A stretch of 19,516 bases of DNA from an uncultured Eubacteriales bacterium (GTDB lineage: Bacteria > Bacillota > Clostridia > Oscillospirales > Acutalibacteraceae), in contig CAKTEU010000031.1 of assembly GCA_934552855.1 (NCBI GenBank), positions 1 through 19,516 on the forward strand, written 5' to 3'. The notes beneath the pieces were generated by a model, which saw nothing but the letters and a program-made list of their open reading frames with translations, was not told the DNA's origin and searched no databases. The first letter of the stretch is position 1, and every line of letters starts with the position of its first letter. A program made the translations under genes and the position numbers. Below, piece by piece: positions 1 to 8,659 of the stretch.

Positions 1-106
1 GTTTGTTGCTTAAAATTTAATTATTCTACCTTAGGCTCCTTTTTTTGTACTGTCTGCACAATCTGGGGCAGTTCAGTAAGTAGCGCAGCCCTTTTTTTGT
101 GCTCAA
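1..106. other. Intergenic region downstream of purL
   Basis: There is no gene here. Read on the minus strand after the purL stop, GCACAA and TTGTGC arms enclose a GGGC/GCCC pair, but no T-run follows, so this is not a convincing terminator for the purine operon. On the plus strand a GGGC/GCCC pair (about 76-91) is followed by seven T, which could be a weak terminator for something arriving from the left. The stems are too short to be sure of either. Confidence 0.35.
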
Positions 107-3100
107 TCATTTGAAATATTCAACAGCGGCTTTGAACATTTTGATGTCATAATTTCCGGAAACGTTTTTATAAAGGTCTGCCGCATAACGCTCGGAATGT
201 CCCATTTTTCCGAAAACTCTTCCGTCCGGAGAGGTGATTCCCTCAATTGCAAACATTGAACCGTTCGGGTTGAAGTGAATGTCCGAAGATGCATTGCCGC
301 TTTCGTCAACATATTGCGTTGCAATTTGACCGCTTTCGGCAAGTTTTTTTATAAGTTCTTCGCTTGCTATGAAACGGCCTTCACCGTGAGAAATCGGAAC
401 GTTATAAACATCGCCGACTTCGGTCTGTGCAAGCCACGGAGATTTGTTTGAAGCAACTCTTGTTCTTACAATCTTTGACTGATGGCGTGCGATTGTGTTA
501 TATGTGAGAGTGGGACAGCTTTCATCGGTGTCAATAATCTTTCCGTAAGGAACAAGACCGAGCTTTATAAGAGCTTGAAAACCGTTGCAAATTCCGCACA
601 TGAGGCCGTCACGCTTTTCAAGAAGCTTTGTCACCTGTTCTTTTATCACGGCGTTTCTGAAAAACGCAGTGATGAATTTTCCGCTGCCGTCCGGCTCGTC
701 GCCGCCGGAAAAACCGCCGGGAATGAAAATGATTTGAGAATCCGCAACCCTTTTTGCAAAGCTTTCAACGCTTTCGGCAACACTCTTCGGCGAACGGTTG
801 TTGACAACAAAAATTTCCGGTTCTGCACCCGCATCACGCATTGCCTTTGCACTGTCGTATTCGCAGTTTGTTCCGGGGAACACCGGTATAAGAACCTTGG
901 GCTTTGCAATTTTGATTGCCGGAGACGGACGTGAGGTGCAGTTATAAGAAAACGTTTCAATTTTTCCTTCGGTGTTTTTAATGTTGCATTTAAAAACGCT
1001 TTCAAGTTTGTTTTCATAAATACCGAGAATTTCTTTTTCATCAACGCTTTCGTTTTTATAGCCGAACCTTCCGTCATCGGTAACAGTGCCGACAAAAACG
1101 GAGTTTTCAATTTCGCCTTCGGTTTCAAGAAGAAAACCGCCGTAGTTATATTTGAAGATATCGTTAACACTGAGACTGTTGCTGAATTTGAAGCCAAAAC
1201 CGTTTCCGAAAGCGGACTTCATAACAGCCTCACCGATTCCCGAAAGGGTCGGTGTAACGCAGGAAACAGCCTTTTTTTCACGAAGCAGTGTGGTAACACG
1301 ATTAAAGAGTTCAAGAAGCGACTTCGTTTTCGGAAGACCGTTTTCGTCATATTCCGGAGCAAGGAAAAAAACTTTGTTTTTGCTCTTTTTGAATTCGGGC
1401 GAAACAATGTTCTTTGTCTTTTCTGTTGTGACGGCAAACGAAACAAGAGTCGGCGGAACGTCAAGGCTTTCAAAGCTTCCGCTCATTGAGTCCTTTCCGC
1501 CGATTGCGGCAATGCCGAGTTCGGTCTGCGCTTTAAGTGCGCCAAGCAAAGCGGCAAGCGGTTTTCCCCAACGCTTCGGATCTTTTCCGAGGCGTTCAAA
1601 ATACTCTTGGAATGTGAGATAAACATCTTCAAACTTTGCGCCGGTTGCAACAAGCTTTGAAACCGATTCAACAACGGCAAGATATGCGCCGTGATATTCG
1701 CTTTTTTCAAAAATGAACGGGTTAAAGCCCCATGCCATGAGCGAACAGTCATCGGTATGCTTTTTTTCGACCGAGATTTTTTGAACCATCGCCTGTATAG
1801 GAGTGAGCTGGTTTTTTCCGCCGAATGGCATCAGAACAGTCCCTGCGCCGATTGTTGAGTCAAACTGCTCTGAAAGACCTCTCTTTGAGCAGGTGCTGAG
1901 GTCATCGGCAACGGCACGAAGATTTTCCGTGAAAGAGCCGTTTATTTTCTTTTCAAAATCACGGGGTTTTTCAGGTACAACAGTGATATGCTTTTGCGCA
2001 CCGTTTGAATTGAGAAATTCACGGCTGATGTCAACAATTGTTTTTCCGTTCCAGTTCATTTTAAGGCGTGGTTCGCTTTTAACAACGGCAACAACAACCG
2101 CCTGAAGGTTTTCCTCGTTTGCAAGAGCGAGGAATTTTTCGGCGTTTTCTTTTTCAACAACAACGGCCATGCGTTCCTGCGATTCGCTGATTGCAAGTTC
2201 TGTTCCGTCAAGTCCGTCATATTTTTTCGGAACGGCGTTGAGGTCAATTTCAAGTCCGTCCGCAAGCTCGCCGATTGCAACGGAAACACCGCCGGCACCG
2301 AAGTCGTTGCAGCGTTTGATCATCAGGCAGGCTTTTGGATTTCTGAAAAGGCGTTGAAGCTTTCTTTCTTCCGGTGCATTGCCCTTTTGAACCTCGGCCG
2401 AACAGGTTTCAAGCGATTTGAGCGTGTGCGATTTTGAAGAACCGGTTGCTCCGCCGCAGCCGTCACGTCCCGTGCTTCCGCCGAGAAGAATAACAACGTC
2501 ACCCTCCTTGGGTCTTTCACGGCGAACATTTTTTGCCGGAGCGGCGGCAATAACTGCGCCTATTTCCATACGCTTTGCGGCATAGCCTTCATGATAAATC
2601 TCATCAACAATTCCCGTTGCAAGACCAATCTGGTTTCCGTAGGAAGAATATCCTTCGGCGGCGGTGGTTACAAGCTTTCGCTGCGGAAGTTTTCCTTTCA
2701 TGGTTTCACTGACCTTTTTGAGCGGATTTGCCGCACCGGTAACCCTCATTGCGCCGTAAACATATGCACGGCCGGAAAGAGGGTCACGGATTGCGCCGCC
2801 GATGCAGGTTGCCGCACCGCCGAAAGGTTCAATTTCGGTCGGGTGGTTATGAGTCTCGTTTTTGAAAAGGAGGAGCCAATCTTCATCCTCGCCGTCAACG
2901 TTAACCTTGATTTTTACGGTGCAGGCATTGATTTCTTCCGATTCGTCAAGCTTTTGAAGCTTTCCTTCCTTTTTGAGCTGCTTTACGGCAATCGTTGCAA
3001 GATCCATAAGACAAACCGGCTTTGTTCTTCCGAGGCCTTTTCTGATTTCAAGATAATCATTGTATGCGCTTTGAAGAAGCTCGTCCTCAAAAATTACGTT

Positions 3101-3796
3101 GTCAATGTTTGTCAAAAACGTTGTGTGGCGGCAATGGTCCGACCAGTAAGTGTCAATCATTCTTATCTCGGTCATTGTCGGGTCACGCTGTTCCTTTTTG
3201 AAGTAATCTTGACAAAAAGCAACGTCGTCAATGTCCATTGCGAGCGCATATTTTTCAAGGAAGCTTTCAAGACCGCTTCTGTCAAGGGCGCAAAAGCCTT
3301 CGAGGACGGGAACGGAGGTCGGAATTTCATAATTGACTTTGAGCGTTTCCGGCTTTTCAAGTGAAGCTTCTCTTGCTTCAACGGGGTTAATTACGTAATG
3401 CTTGATTTTTTGAAGTTCTTCTTTTGAGGGAGAGCCGTAAAGCATATAAACCTTTGCGGTTCTTATAGTCGGACGTTCACCGCAGGAGATGAGCTGAATG
3501 CACTGAGCGGCGGAATCCGCACGCTGATCAAACTGACCGGGAAGATATTCGGTCGCAAAAACCTCGTCCGAATCGCATACAAGCTCTCTGTATGTCACGT
3601 CAAGCTGAGGTTCGGAAAAAACGGTTTTGACGGCGTAATCAAAAAGCTTTTCGTCAATGTTTTCTGCGTCGTAACGGTTGATTACTCTGACGCTTTTTAC
3701 GGAACCTATTTGAAGAAGAGTGTTGATGTTTTCAAGAAGAGCCTTTGCTTCCTGAGCAAGCTCCTTTTTCTTTTCGGTGAATACTCTGTATACCAT
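107..3796 (-). CDS. purL: Phosphoribosylformylglycinamidine synthase, large single-chain PurL
   Basis: Converts FGAR, glutamine and ATP to FGAM, the fourth step of de novo purine synthesis, in the cytosol. The 1229 residues contain an N-terminal PurS-like region (about 1-150), a linker with DTYWSDHCRHT (215-225), the ATP-binding signature NETHNHPTEIEPFGG (313-327), tandem AIRS-type domains and a C-terminal class I glutaminase domain (about 967-1229). The likely glutaminase nucleophile is Cys1070 in GICNGFQ, with His1200 and Glu1202 in GHSER completing the triad. The length is close to the roughly 1300-residue proteobacterial PurL and unlike the Bacillus PurS/PurQ/PurL split, so one chain should suffice. 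The ATG lies 2 bases after the purD stop, with GGAGG inside the end of purD. It is the last gene of the operon. Confidence 0.97.
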   Translation of the reverse strand: MVYRVFTEKKKELAQEAKALLENINTLLQIGSVKSVRVINRYDAENIDEKLFDYAVKTVFSEPQLDVTYRELVCDSDEVFATEYLPGQFDQRADSAAQCIQLISCGERPTIRTAKVYMLYGSPSKEELQKIKHYVINPVEAREASLEKPETLKVNYEIPTSVPVLEGFCALDRSGLESFLEKYALAMDIDDVAFCQDYFKKEQRDPTMTEIRMIDTYWSDHCRHTTFLTNIDNVIFEDELLQSAYNDYLEIRKGLGRTKPVCLMDLATIAVKQLKKEGKLQKLDESEEINACTVKIKVNVDGEDEDWLLLFKNETHNHPTEIEPFGGAATCIGGAIRDPLSGRAYVYGAMRVTGAANPLKKVSETMKGKLPQRKLVTTAAEGYSSYGNQIGLATGIVDEIYHEGYAAKRMEIGAVIAAAPAKNVRRERPKEGDVVILLGGSTGRDGCGGATGSSKSHTLKSLETCSAEVQKGNAPEERKLQRLFRNPKACLMIKRCNDFGAGGVSVAIGELADGLEIDLNAVPKKYDGLDGTELAISESQERMAVVVEKENAEKFLALANEENLQAVVVAVVKSEPRLKMNWNGKTIVDISREFLNSNGAQKHITVVPEKPRDFEKKINGSFTENLRAVADDLSTCSKRGLSEQFDSTIGAGTVLMPFGGKNQLTPIQAMVQKISVEKKHTDDCSLMAWGFNPFIFEKSEYHGAYLAVVESVSKLVATGAKFEDVYLTFQEYFERLGKDPKRWGKPLAALLGALKAQTELGIAAIGGKDSMSGSFESLDVPPTLVSFAVTTEKTKNIVSPEFKKSKNKVFFLAPEYDENGLPKTKSLLELFNRVTTLLREKKAVSCVTPTLSGIGEAVMKSAFGNGFGFKFSNSLSVNDIFKYNYGGFLLETEGEIENSVFVGTVTDDGRFGYKNESVDEKEILGIYENKLESVFKCNIKNTEGKIETFSYNCTSRPSPAIKIAKPKVLIPVFPGTNCEYDSAKAMRDAGAEPEIFVVNNRSPKSVAESVESFAKRVADSQIIFIPGGFSGGDEPDGSGKFITAFFRNAVIKEQVTKLLEKRDGLMCGICNGFQALIKLGLVPYGKIIDTDESCPTLTYNTIARHQSKIVRTRVASNKSPWLAQTEVGDVYNVPISHGEGRFIASEELIKKLAESGQIATQYVDESGNASSDIHFNPNGSMFAIEGITSPDGRVFGKMGHSERYAADLYKNVSGNYDIKMFKAAVEYFK

Positions 3797-3798
3797 TC

Positions 3799-5064
3799 TT
3801 ATTCCTCCGCTTTGAGCGCTCTTGCGCCGATGTCTTTTCGGTAATATGCGTTTTTGAAAGCGATTTTTTGAACGTCCTCATAGGCCTTTTCAAGTGCGGA
3901 TTTGAGCTCCTTAGCCGTTTCCGTCACGCCGAGAACACGCCCGCCGTTTGTTTTAAGAACGCCGTTTTCTTTTTTTGCGCCGGCAAAAAAGACGTGCTTT
4001 TTCGTCTCCTCGTCAAGCGTAATTTCAAAGCCGGTTTCGTATTTTCCGGGGTAGCCGTCAGACGCCATGATTACGCAGGCGGCACTGTCCGGGCTAAATT
4101 CAACCGGTACTTCCGAGAGTCTCTCTTGTGTAACCGCCCTCATGATGTCAAAAAGGTCGGTTTTGAGAAGCGGAAGAACAACCTGAGTTTCCGGGTCACC
4201 GAAACGGCAGTTATATTCAATAACTTTCGGTCCGTCCTTTGTGAGCATCAGCCCGAAATAAAGGCAGCCTTTGAAGGTTCTTCCTTCCTTGTTCATTGCA
4301 CGGGCGGTCGGAAGGAAGATTTTTTCCATGCATTCTTTTGCAACTTCGTTTGTGTAATACGGGTTCGGCGCAACGGTTCCCATTCCGCCGGTGTTGAGAC
4401 CCTTGTCGCCGTCAAGCGCACGTTTATGATCCATCGAAGAAACCATCGGAACAACCGTTTTTCCGTCGGTGAACGAAAGGACGGAAACCTCCGGACCTTC
4501 AAGGAATTCTTCAATAACAATCTGCGCTCCGCTTTCGCCGAAGACCTTTTCCTCCATAATACTCTTGACCGCATCTTCCGCCTCACGCCTTGTTTCGGCA
4601 ATGATTACGCCTTTTCCGAGAGCAAGGCCGTCCGCCTTGACAACAGTCGGAACGGGAGCGGTTTTAATATATTCAAGTGCCTTTTCCGGATTTGAAAAGA
4701 CTTCGTATTTTGCCGTGGGGATACCGTACTTTTTCATGAGGTTTTTTGAAAAGACCTTGCTGCCCTCAATGATTGCGGCTTTTTTGTTCGGCCCGAAGCA
4801 GGGAATGCCGGCCTTTTCAAGTTCGTCAACCGCACCGAGAACAAGGGGATCATCCGGCGTTACAACGGCATAATCGATTTTGTTTTCAAGCGCAAACTTC
4901 ACCTGCGCCGGAATATCCTTTGCGCCGATGTTCACGCAAACCGCATCATCCTCCATTCCGCCGTTTCCGGGGAGGGCAAAAATTTCGGCAACCTCGGGGT
5001 TTTCTTTAAGCTTTTTGATAACGGCGTGTTCACGTCCGCCGGAACCGATAACCATTATTTTCAT
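3799..5064 (-). CDS. purD: Phosphoribosylamine-glycine ligase (GAR synthetase)
   Basis: Joins phosphoribosylamine to glycine using ATP, the second step of purine synthesis. The protein opens with MKIMVIGSGGREHA, the family's usual N-terminus, followed by an ATP-grasp fold. Recognisable pieces are KADGLALGKGV, DHKRALDGDKGLNTGGMG and the metal/ATP-site region RFGDPETQVVLPLL. From this ATG the protein has 421 residues, normal for PurD. A GTG three codons upstream (5071-5073) is also open, but it lies only one base from the AAAGAG that would serve as its ribosome site. The ATG at 5064 gives about 10 bases of spacing and matches homologues better. It sits between purH (30 bases upstream) and purL. 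Confidence 0.96.
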   Translation of the reverse strand: MKIMVIGSGGREHAVIKKLKENPEVAEIFALPGNGGMEDDAVCVNIGAKDIPAQVKFALENKIDYAVVTPDDPLVLGAVDELEKAGIPCFGPNKKAAIIEGSKVFSKNLMKKYGIPTAKYEVFSNPEKALEYIKTAPVPTVVKADGLALGKGVIIAETRREAEDAVKSIMEEKVFGESGAQIVIEEFLEGPEVSVLSFTDGKTVVPMVSSMDHKRALDGDKGLNTGGMGTVAPNPYYTNEVAKECMEKIFLPTARAMNKEGRTFKGCLYFGLMLTKDGPKVIEYNCRFGDPETQVVLPLLKTDLFDIMRAVTQERLSEVPVEFSPDSAACVIMASDGYPGKYETGFEITLDEETKKHVFFAGAKKENGVLKTNGGRVLGVTETAKELKSALEKAYEDVQKIAFKNAYYRKDIGARALKAEE

Positions 5065-5094
5065 ATTGTTCACACTCTTTCAAAACACTGCCGA

Positions 5095-6279
5095 TTAATG
5101 GTGGAAAAGTCTCATTTTTGTGAATGCCATAACCATGTTGTATTTGTCGGCGCACTCAATAACAAGGTCGTCTCTGATTGAACCGCCGGGTTCGGCAATG
5201 TAAGAAACGCCGCTCTTGTGAGCACGTTCAATGTTGTCTCCGAACGGGAAGAATGCGTCCGAACCGAGCGAAACTCCGCTTATGCCGGAAAGATATTCTC
5301 TGATTTCCGCATCGGTAAGGGGTTCGGGTCTTTCGGTGAAATATTTTTGCCAATTTCCTTCGGCACAAACATCTTCTTCATTGCGGTTGATATAACCGTC
5401 AATGACGTTGTCACGGTCGGGACGTTTGAGGGAGTCTTTAAAAGGAAGCGAAAGAACCTTGTTGCACTGACGAAGGAACCATGTGTCTGCCTTTGAGCCG
5501 GCAAGACGGGTGCAGTGAACTCTTGACTGCTGACCTGCGCCGACACCGATTGCCTGTCCGTCATATGCAAAGCAAACCGAGTTTGACTGAGTATACTTGA
5601 GCGTGATAAGCGAGATGATGAGGTCACGCTTTGCACTTTCGGGAAGGTCTTTATTTTTTGTAACGATATCTTCAAGAAGCGACGAGTCGATTTTAAAGTT
5701 GTTTCTGCCCTGCTCAAAAGTTATGCCGAAAACCTGCTTGTGTTCAATGGGAGCGGGAACATAATTTTCGTCGATTTCAACAACGTTGTAATTTCCGCCA
5801 CGCTTTGACTTGAGAATTTCAAGAGCTTCCGGCTCATATCCCGGAGCGATTACACCGTCGGAAACCTCACGCTTAATAAGCTTTGCGGTTGTAACGTCGC
5901 AAACATCGGAAAGGGCAACCCAATCGCCGAAGGAGCACATTCTGTCTGTTCCTCTCGCTCTTGCATAAGCACAGGCAAGAGGCGAAAGGTCAAGGTCTTT
6001 GACATCGTCAACGAAGCAGGCTTTTTTCAGCTTTTCCGGAAGAGGGATTCCCACTGCGGCACTTGTTGGGCTGACGTGCTTGAATGAAGTTACGGCCGGA
6101 AGCGAAAGGGCTTCCTTCAACTCCCTGACAAGCTGCCAGGAATTGAATGCGTCGAGGAAATTGATGTAACCGGGCTTTCCGCTGAGAATTTTTATCGGAA
6201 GGTCGCTTCCGTCGGCCATGAAGATTTTTGCGGGCTTTTGGTTCGGGTTGCAGCCGTATTTAAGTTCAAACTCTTTCAT
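5095..6279 (-). CDS. purH: AICAR formyltransferase, PurH lacking the cyclohydrolase domain
   Basis: Transfers a formyl group from 10-formyltetrahydrofolate to AICAR to give FAICAR, the ninth step. Standard PurH is a roughly 510-residue bifunctional enzyme. This 394-residue protein begins at FELKYGCNPNQKPA, the start of the transformylase half, and has no N-terminal MGS-like IMP cyclohydrolase domain. The catalytic Lys-His pair is visible as K67-H68 in SFKHVSP, and later conserved blocks include GAGQQSRVHCTRLAG, LGSDAFFPFGDNI, GGSIRD and the C-terminal RLFHH. The ATG is preceded by AAAGGAA. The gene directly upstream encodes a PurO-like cyclohydrolase that would supply the missing activity. 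No remnant of the lost domain or frameshift is seen between them. Confidence 0.95.
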   Translation of the reverse strand: MKEFELKYGCNPNQKPAKIFMADGSDLPIKILSGKPGYINFLDAFNSWQLVRELKEALSLPAVTSFKHVSPTSAAVGIPLPEKLKKACFVDDVKDLDLSPLACAYARARGTDRMCSFGDWVALSDVCDVTTAKLIKREVSDGVIAPGYEPEALEILKSKRGGNYNVVEIDENYVPAPIEHKQVFGITFEQGRNNFKIDSSLLEDIVTKNKDLPESAKRDLIISLITLKYTQSNSVCFAYDGQAIGVGAGQQSRVHCTRLAGSKADTWFLRQCNKVLSLPFKDSLKRPDRDNVIDGYINRNEEDVCAEGNWQKYFTERPEPLTDAEIREYLSGISGVSLGSDAFFPFGDNIERAHKSGVSYIAEPGGSIRDDLVIECADKYNMVMAFTKMRLFHH

Positions 6280-6297
6280 GCTTTTTTCCTTTCGGTT

Positions 6298-7014
6298 TCA
6301 GTTGTTTTTGTTAATGAGTCTGTCGGTATATTCTCCGCTTTCAATGCCGGTATAACGGACATAAAGCGAGATTTTGTTGTTTTCGTCAAGATTTTCCCAA
6401 ATTTCTTTTGTGAAAGCGTCGATATCGTCCGGAATCAAAACTCTTTCCGGTTCACCTTGAAACGTCGGAATCGGCTCGCCGTTTTCAACATAGGTGTGGA
6501 TAAAATGGCCGAGCCCCGGCTTTGAAGGATAAGAAAAAGAAAAGCGGCAGCAATCCGAGCCTTCTTCGTCAAGGCTTTTGAGAATGCTCATTTCATAATT
6601 AAAGCCGTTTTCAAAATGAAGCATTCCGCTGATTCTCGGGGTGAAATTCGGTGCGTCCGGTTCAAAAGTCCTTGTTTCAAGCGATTGAGAAAAGGTTTTT
6701 CCTTCGCTCATGAGGTCAAAAACCGTGTCGGTCTGGTCGCCGTTTGTGACTATGAGATCGTTTTTGAAAGGACGAACGGCATTATAAATGATGAGCGAAG
6801 GATCACTGACCTTTGACGGATCAAACGGTTCTGTTTTTAAGCAGTCGCCTTCTTTAACAAAAATACGATTGCGGCTGTTTTCGCTCCTGCCCATAATGAA
6901 ATATGCGCAAACGGCGTTTTTTCCGTCAGCCGAACGGCCGATGATAATGCCTCTGCCCACATATTCGTTGCCCTTTATGAGCTTTTCAATGCTTTTGATT
7001 TCATAGATATTCAT
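6298..7014 (-). CDS. purO: PurO-type IMP cyclohydrolase
   Basis: Predicted to close the ring of FAICAR to IMP, the last step of the pathway. The 238 residues match the archaeal PurO family (IMP_cyclohyd) in pattern. An N-terminal YVGRGIIIGRSADGK block is followed by NSRNRIF, then YNAVRPFKNDLIVTNGDQTDT (about residues 77-97) and TPRISGML, each with a clear counterpart in the Methanothermobacter enzyme as I recall it. It is somewhat longer than the roughly 200-residue archaeal proteins. The start codon overlaps the purN stop (ATGA), with GGAG inside purN. Its place between purN and a purH that lacks the cyclohydrolase half strongly supports the function. The assignment rests on recalled family similarity and context, not on a search. 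Confidence 0.88.
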   Translation of the reverse strand: MNIYEIKSIEKLIKGNEYVGRGIIIGRSADGKNAVCAYFIMGRSENSRNRIFVKEGDCLKTEPFDPSKVSDPSLIIYNAVRPFKNDLIVTNGDQTDTVFDLMSEGKTFSQSLETRTFEPDAPNFTPRISGMLHFENGFNYEMSILKSLDEEGSDCCRFSFSYPSKPGLGHFIHTYVENGEPIPTFQGEPERVLIPDDIDAFTKEIWENLDENNKISLYVRYTGIESGEYTDRLINKNN

Positions 7015-7619
7015 ATTTCTTCTCCAATCTTTTCACAGACTTTTTCCGTTGCCGCAGGAAGAATGATCCATTCGGCGTTTTCCATAACACGCTTTTGAAG
7101 CGTTTGCGGCGTGTCGCCTTCTTCAATATAAACCGCTTTTTGCATGATGATTTTTCCGCCGTCCGGAATTTCATTGACAAAATGAACCGTGGCTCCGGTA
7201 ACTTTTACGCCGTAAGAAAGGGCTGCTTCGTGAACCCGAAGTCCGTAAAAGCCTTTTCCGCAAAAGGACGGAATCAGCGACGGGTGAACGTTGATTATTC
7301 TGTCTCTGTAATGTTCAATGAAGCTTTTTGTAAGAATACACATAAAGCCGGCAAGAACGATAAGGTCAATCTCGTTTTCCGCAAGGAACAAAAGCAACTC
7401 TTTTTCAAACTCGTCCTGAGAAAGCTTTTTCTTTTCGATTGCGGCGGTTTTGATGTTTGAGTTCTTTGCCCGTTGAAGTGCATAGGCATTCGGATTGTTT
7501 GAAACAACAAGCTTGATTTCACCCGAATGAATAACGCCGCTTTTTTGAGCATCAATGAGTGCCTGAAGGTTTGTTCCGCCGCCGGAAACCAAGACGGCAA
7601 TGTTCACTTTTCTTTTCAT
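7011..7619 (-). CDS. purN: Phosphoribosylglycinamide formyltransferase (GAR transformylase)
   Basis: Formylates GAR with 10-formyltetrahydrofolate, the third step. The 202-residue protein starts with NIAVLVSGGGTNLQALIDA, the phosphate-binding end of the family. The catalytic residues can be placed: N110 and H112 in NVHPSLIPSF and D153 in NEIPDGGKII, equivalent to the Asn-His-Asp set of the E. coli enzyme. It overlaps purM by 4 bases (ATGA) and purO by 4 bases, so translation is probably coupled in both directions. The ribosome site before it is weak (AAAGG about 10 bases away), which fits re-initiation after purM. Confidence 0.96.
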   Translation of the reverse strand: MKRKVNIAVLVSGGGTNLQALIDAQKSGVIHSGEIKLVVSNNPNAYALQRAKNSNIKTAAIEKKKLSQDEFEKELLLFLAENEIDLIVLAGFMCILTKSFIEHYRDRIINVHPSLIPSFCGKGFYGLRVHEAALSYGVKVTGATVHFVNEIPDGGKIIMQKAVYIEEGDTPQTLQKRVMENAEWIILPAATEKVCEKIGEEI

Positions 7620-8656
7620 ACTAATTCAACCTTTTGTTCGGACTTGATGATTTTTCCGATGACGTATGCGTCTTCGCCGTTTGCTTTGAGAATTTCGAGT
7701 GCTTTTTCGCTGTCCTCTTTTGAAACAACAACGCTCATTCCAACGCCCATGTTGAACGTGTTGAACATATCACGTTCCGGAATGTTTCCGGTCTTTGCAA
7801 TAAGGTCAAAAATCGGAAGAACTTTAATTTTTTCCTTTTCAATTTTTGCTCCGAGGCCGTCCGGAATACTTCTCGGAATGTTTTCATAAAAGCCGCCGCC
7901 CGTGATGTGAGAAACGCCTTTGACTTTTACGTTTTCAAAAAGAGCAAGCATTGATTTTACATAAATCTTTGTCGGAGCAAGAAGTGCGTCGCCGAGCGAA
8001 ACACCCGAAAGCTCCTCTCTCGGAGAAGTGAGGTCGGCGTTTTCAACGTCAAAAACTTTTCGAACAAGCGAAAAGCCGTTTGAATGAACTCCGCTTGACG
8101 CAAGGGCAATTACAACGTCGCCCTCGGTCATTGTCTTGTTGTCAAGAATGTTTTTCTTGTCAACAACGCCGACGGAAAAACCGGCAAGGTCATATTCGTC
8201 CTCCGGATAAAACCCGGGCATTTCGGCGGTCTCTCCGCCGATTAAAGCGGCGCCGCTTTGAACGCAGCCTTCCGCAACGCCGGCAACAATTTTTTCAATT
8301 CTTTCCGGAACGTTCTTTCCGCAGGCAATGTAATCAAGAAAGAAAAGCGGCTTTGCTCCGCAGCAGATGATATCGTTGACGCACATTGCAACGCAGTCGA
8401 TTCCGACTGTGTCGTGCTTATCCATGAGGAAAGCGAGTTTCAGCTTTGTTCCCACTCCGTCCGTTCCGCTGACAAGGACAGGGTGTTCCATTCCCTTTAT
8501 ATCAAGTTCAAAAAGGCCGCCAAAGCCGCCCACGTCGGAGCAGACACCCGAAGTCATCGTTCTTGCAATATGCTTTTTCATCAGTTCAACGGCTTTATAG
8601 CCGGCCGTGATGTCAACACCGGCGGCGGCATATGACTTTGACTGTGAGTTGTTCAT
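7616..8656 (-). CDS. purM: Phosphoribosylformylglycinamidine cyclo-ligase (AIR synthetase)
   Basis: Closes FGAM to AIR with ATP, the fifth step. The 346 residues are the usual length for PurM. Diagnostic stretches are the ATP-binding GTDGVGTK (64-71), GAALIGGETAEMPGFY (about 135-150), HSNGFSLVRK (191-200) and HITGGGFYENIPR in the C-terminal domain. AGGAG lies 6 bases before the ATG, and only 3 bases separate it from the purF stop. PurM belongs to the same structural superfamily as the AIRS domains of PurL in this operon. Confidence 0.97.
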   Translation of the reverse strand: MNNSQSKSYAAAGVDITAGYKAVELMKKHIARTMTSGVCSDVGGFGGLFELDIKGMEHPVLVSGTDGVGTKLKLAFLMDKHDTVGIDCVAMCVNDIICCGAKPLFFLDYIACGKNVPERIEKIVAGVAEGCVQSGAALIGGETAEMPGFYPEDEYDLAGFSVGVVDKKNILDNKTMTEGDVVIALASSGVHSNGFSLVRKVFDVENADLTSPREELSGVSLGDALLAPTKIYVKSMLALFENVKVKGVSHITGGGFYENIPRSIPDGLGAKIEKEKIKVLPIFDLIAKTGNIPERDMFNTFNMGVGMSVVVSKEDSEKALEILKANGEDAYVIGKIIKSEQKVELV

Positions 8657-8659
8657 CTT

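Noticed and set aside
2591..3364. 257-codon open frame on the plus strand inside purL
   Set aside because: It is antisense to a clear, fully conserved PurL, has no recognisable domain and no ribosome site. Similar long antisense frames occur in purD (3868-4695) and the ABC genes and share the same cause, codon bias.
6280..6330. Frameshifted IMP cyclohydrolase half of purH
   Set aside because: Nothing between purO and purH resembles the MGS-like domain, purH has its own start and ribosome site, and a PurO-like protein fills the role.
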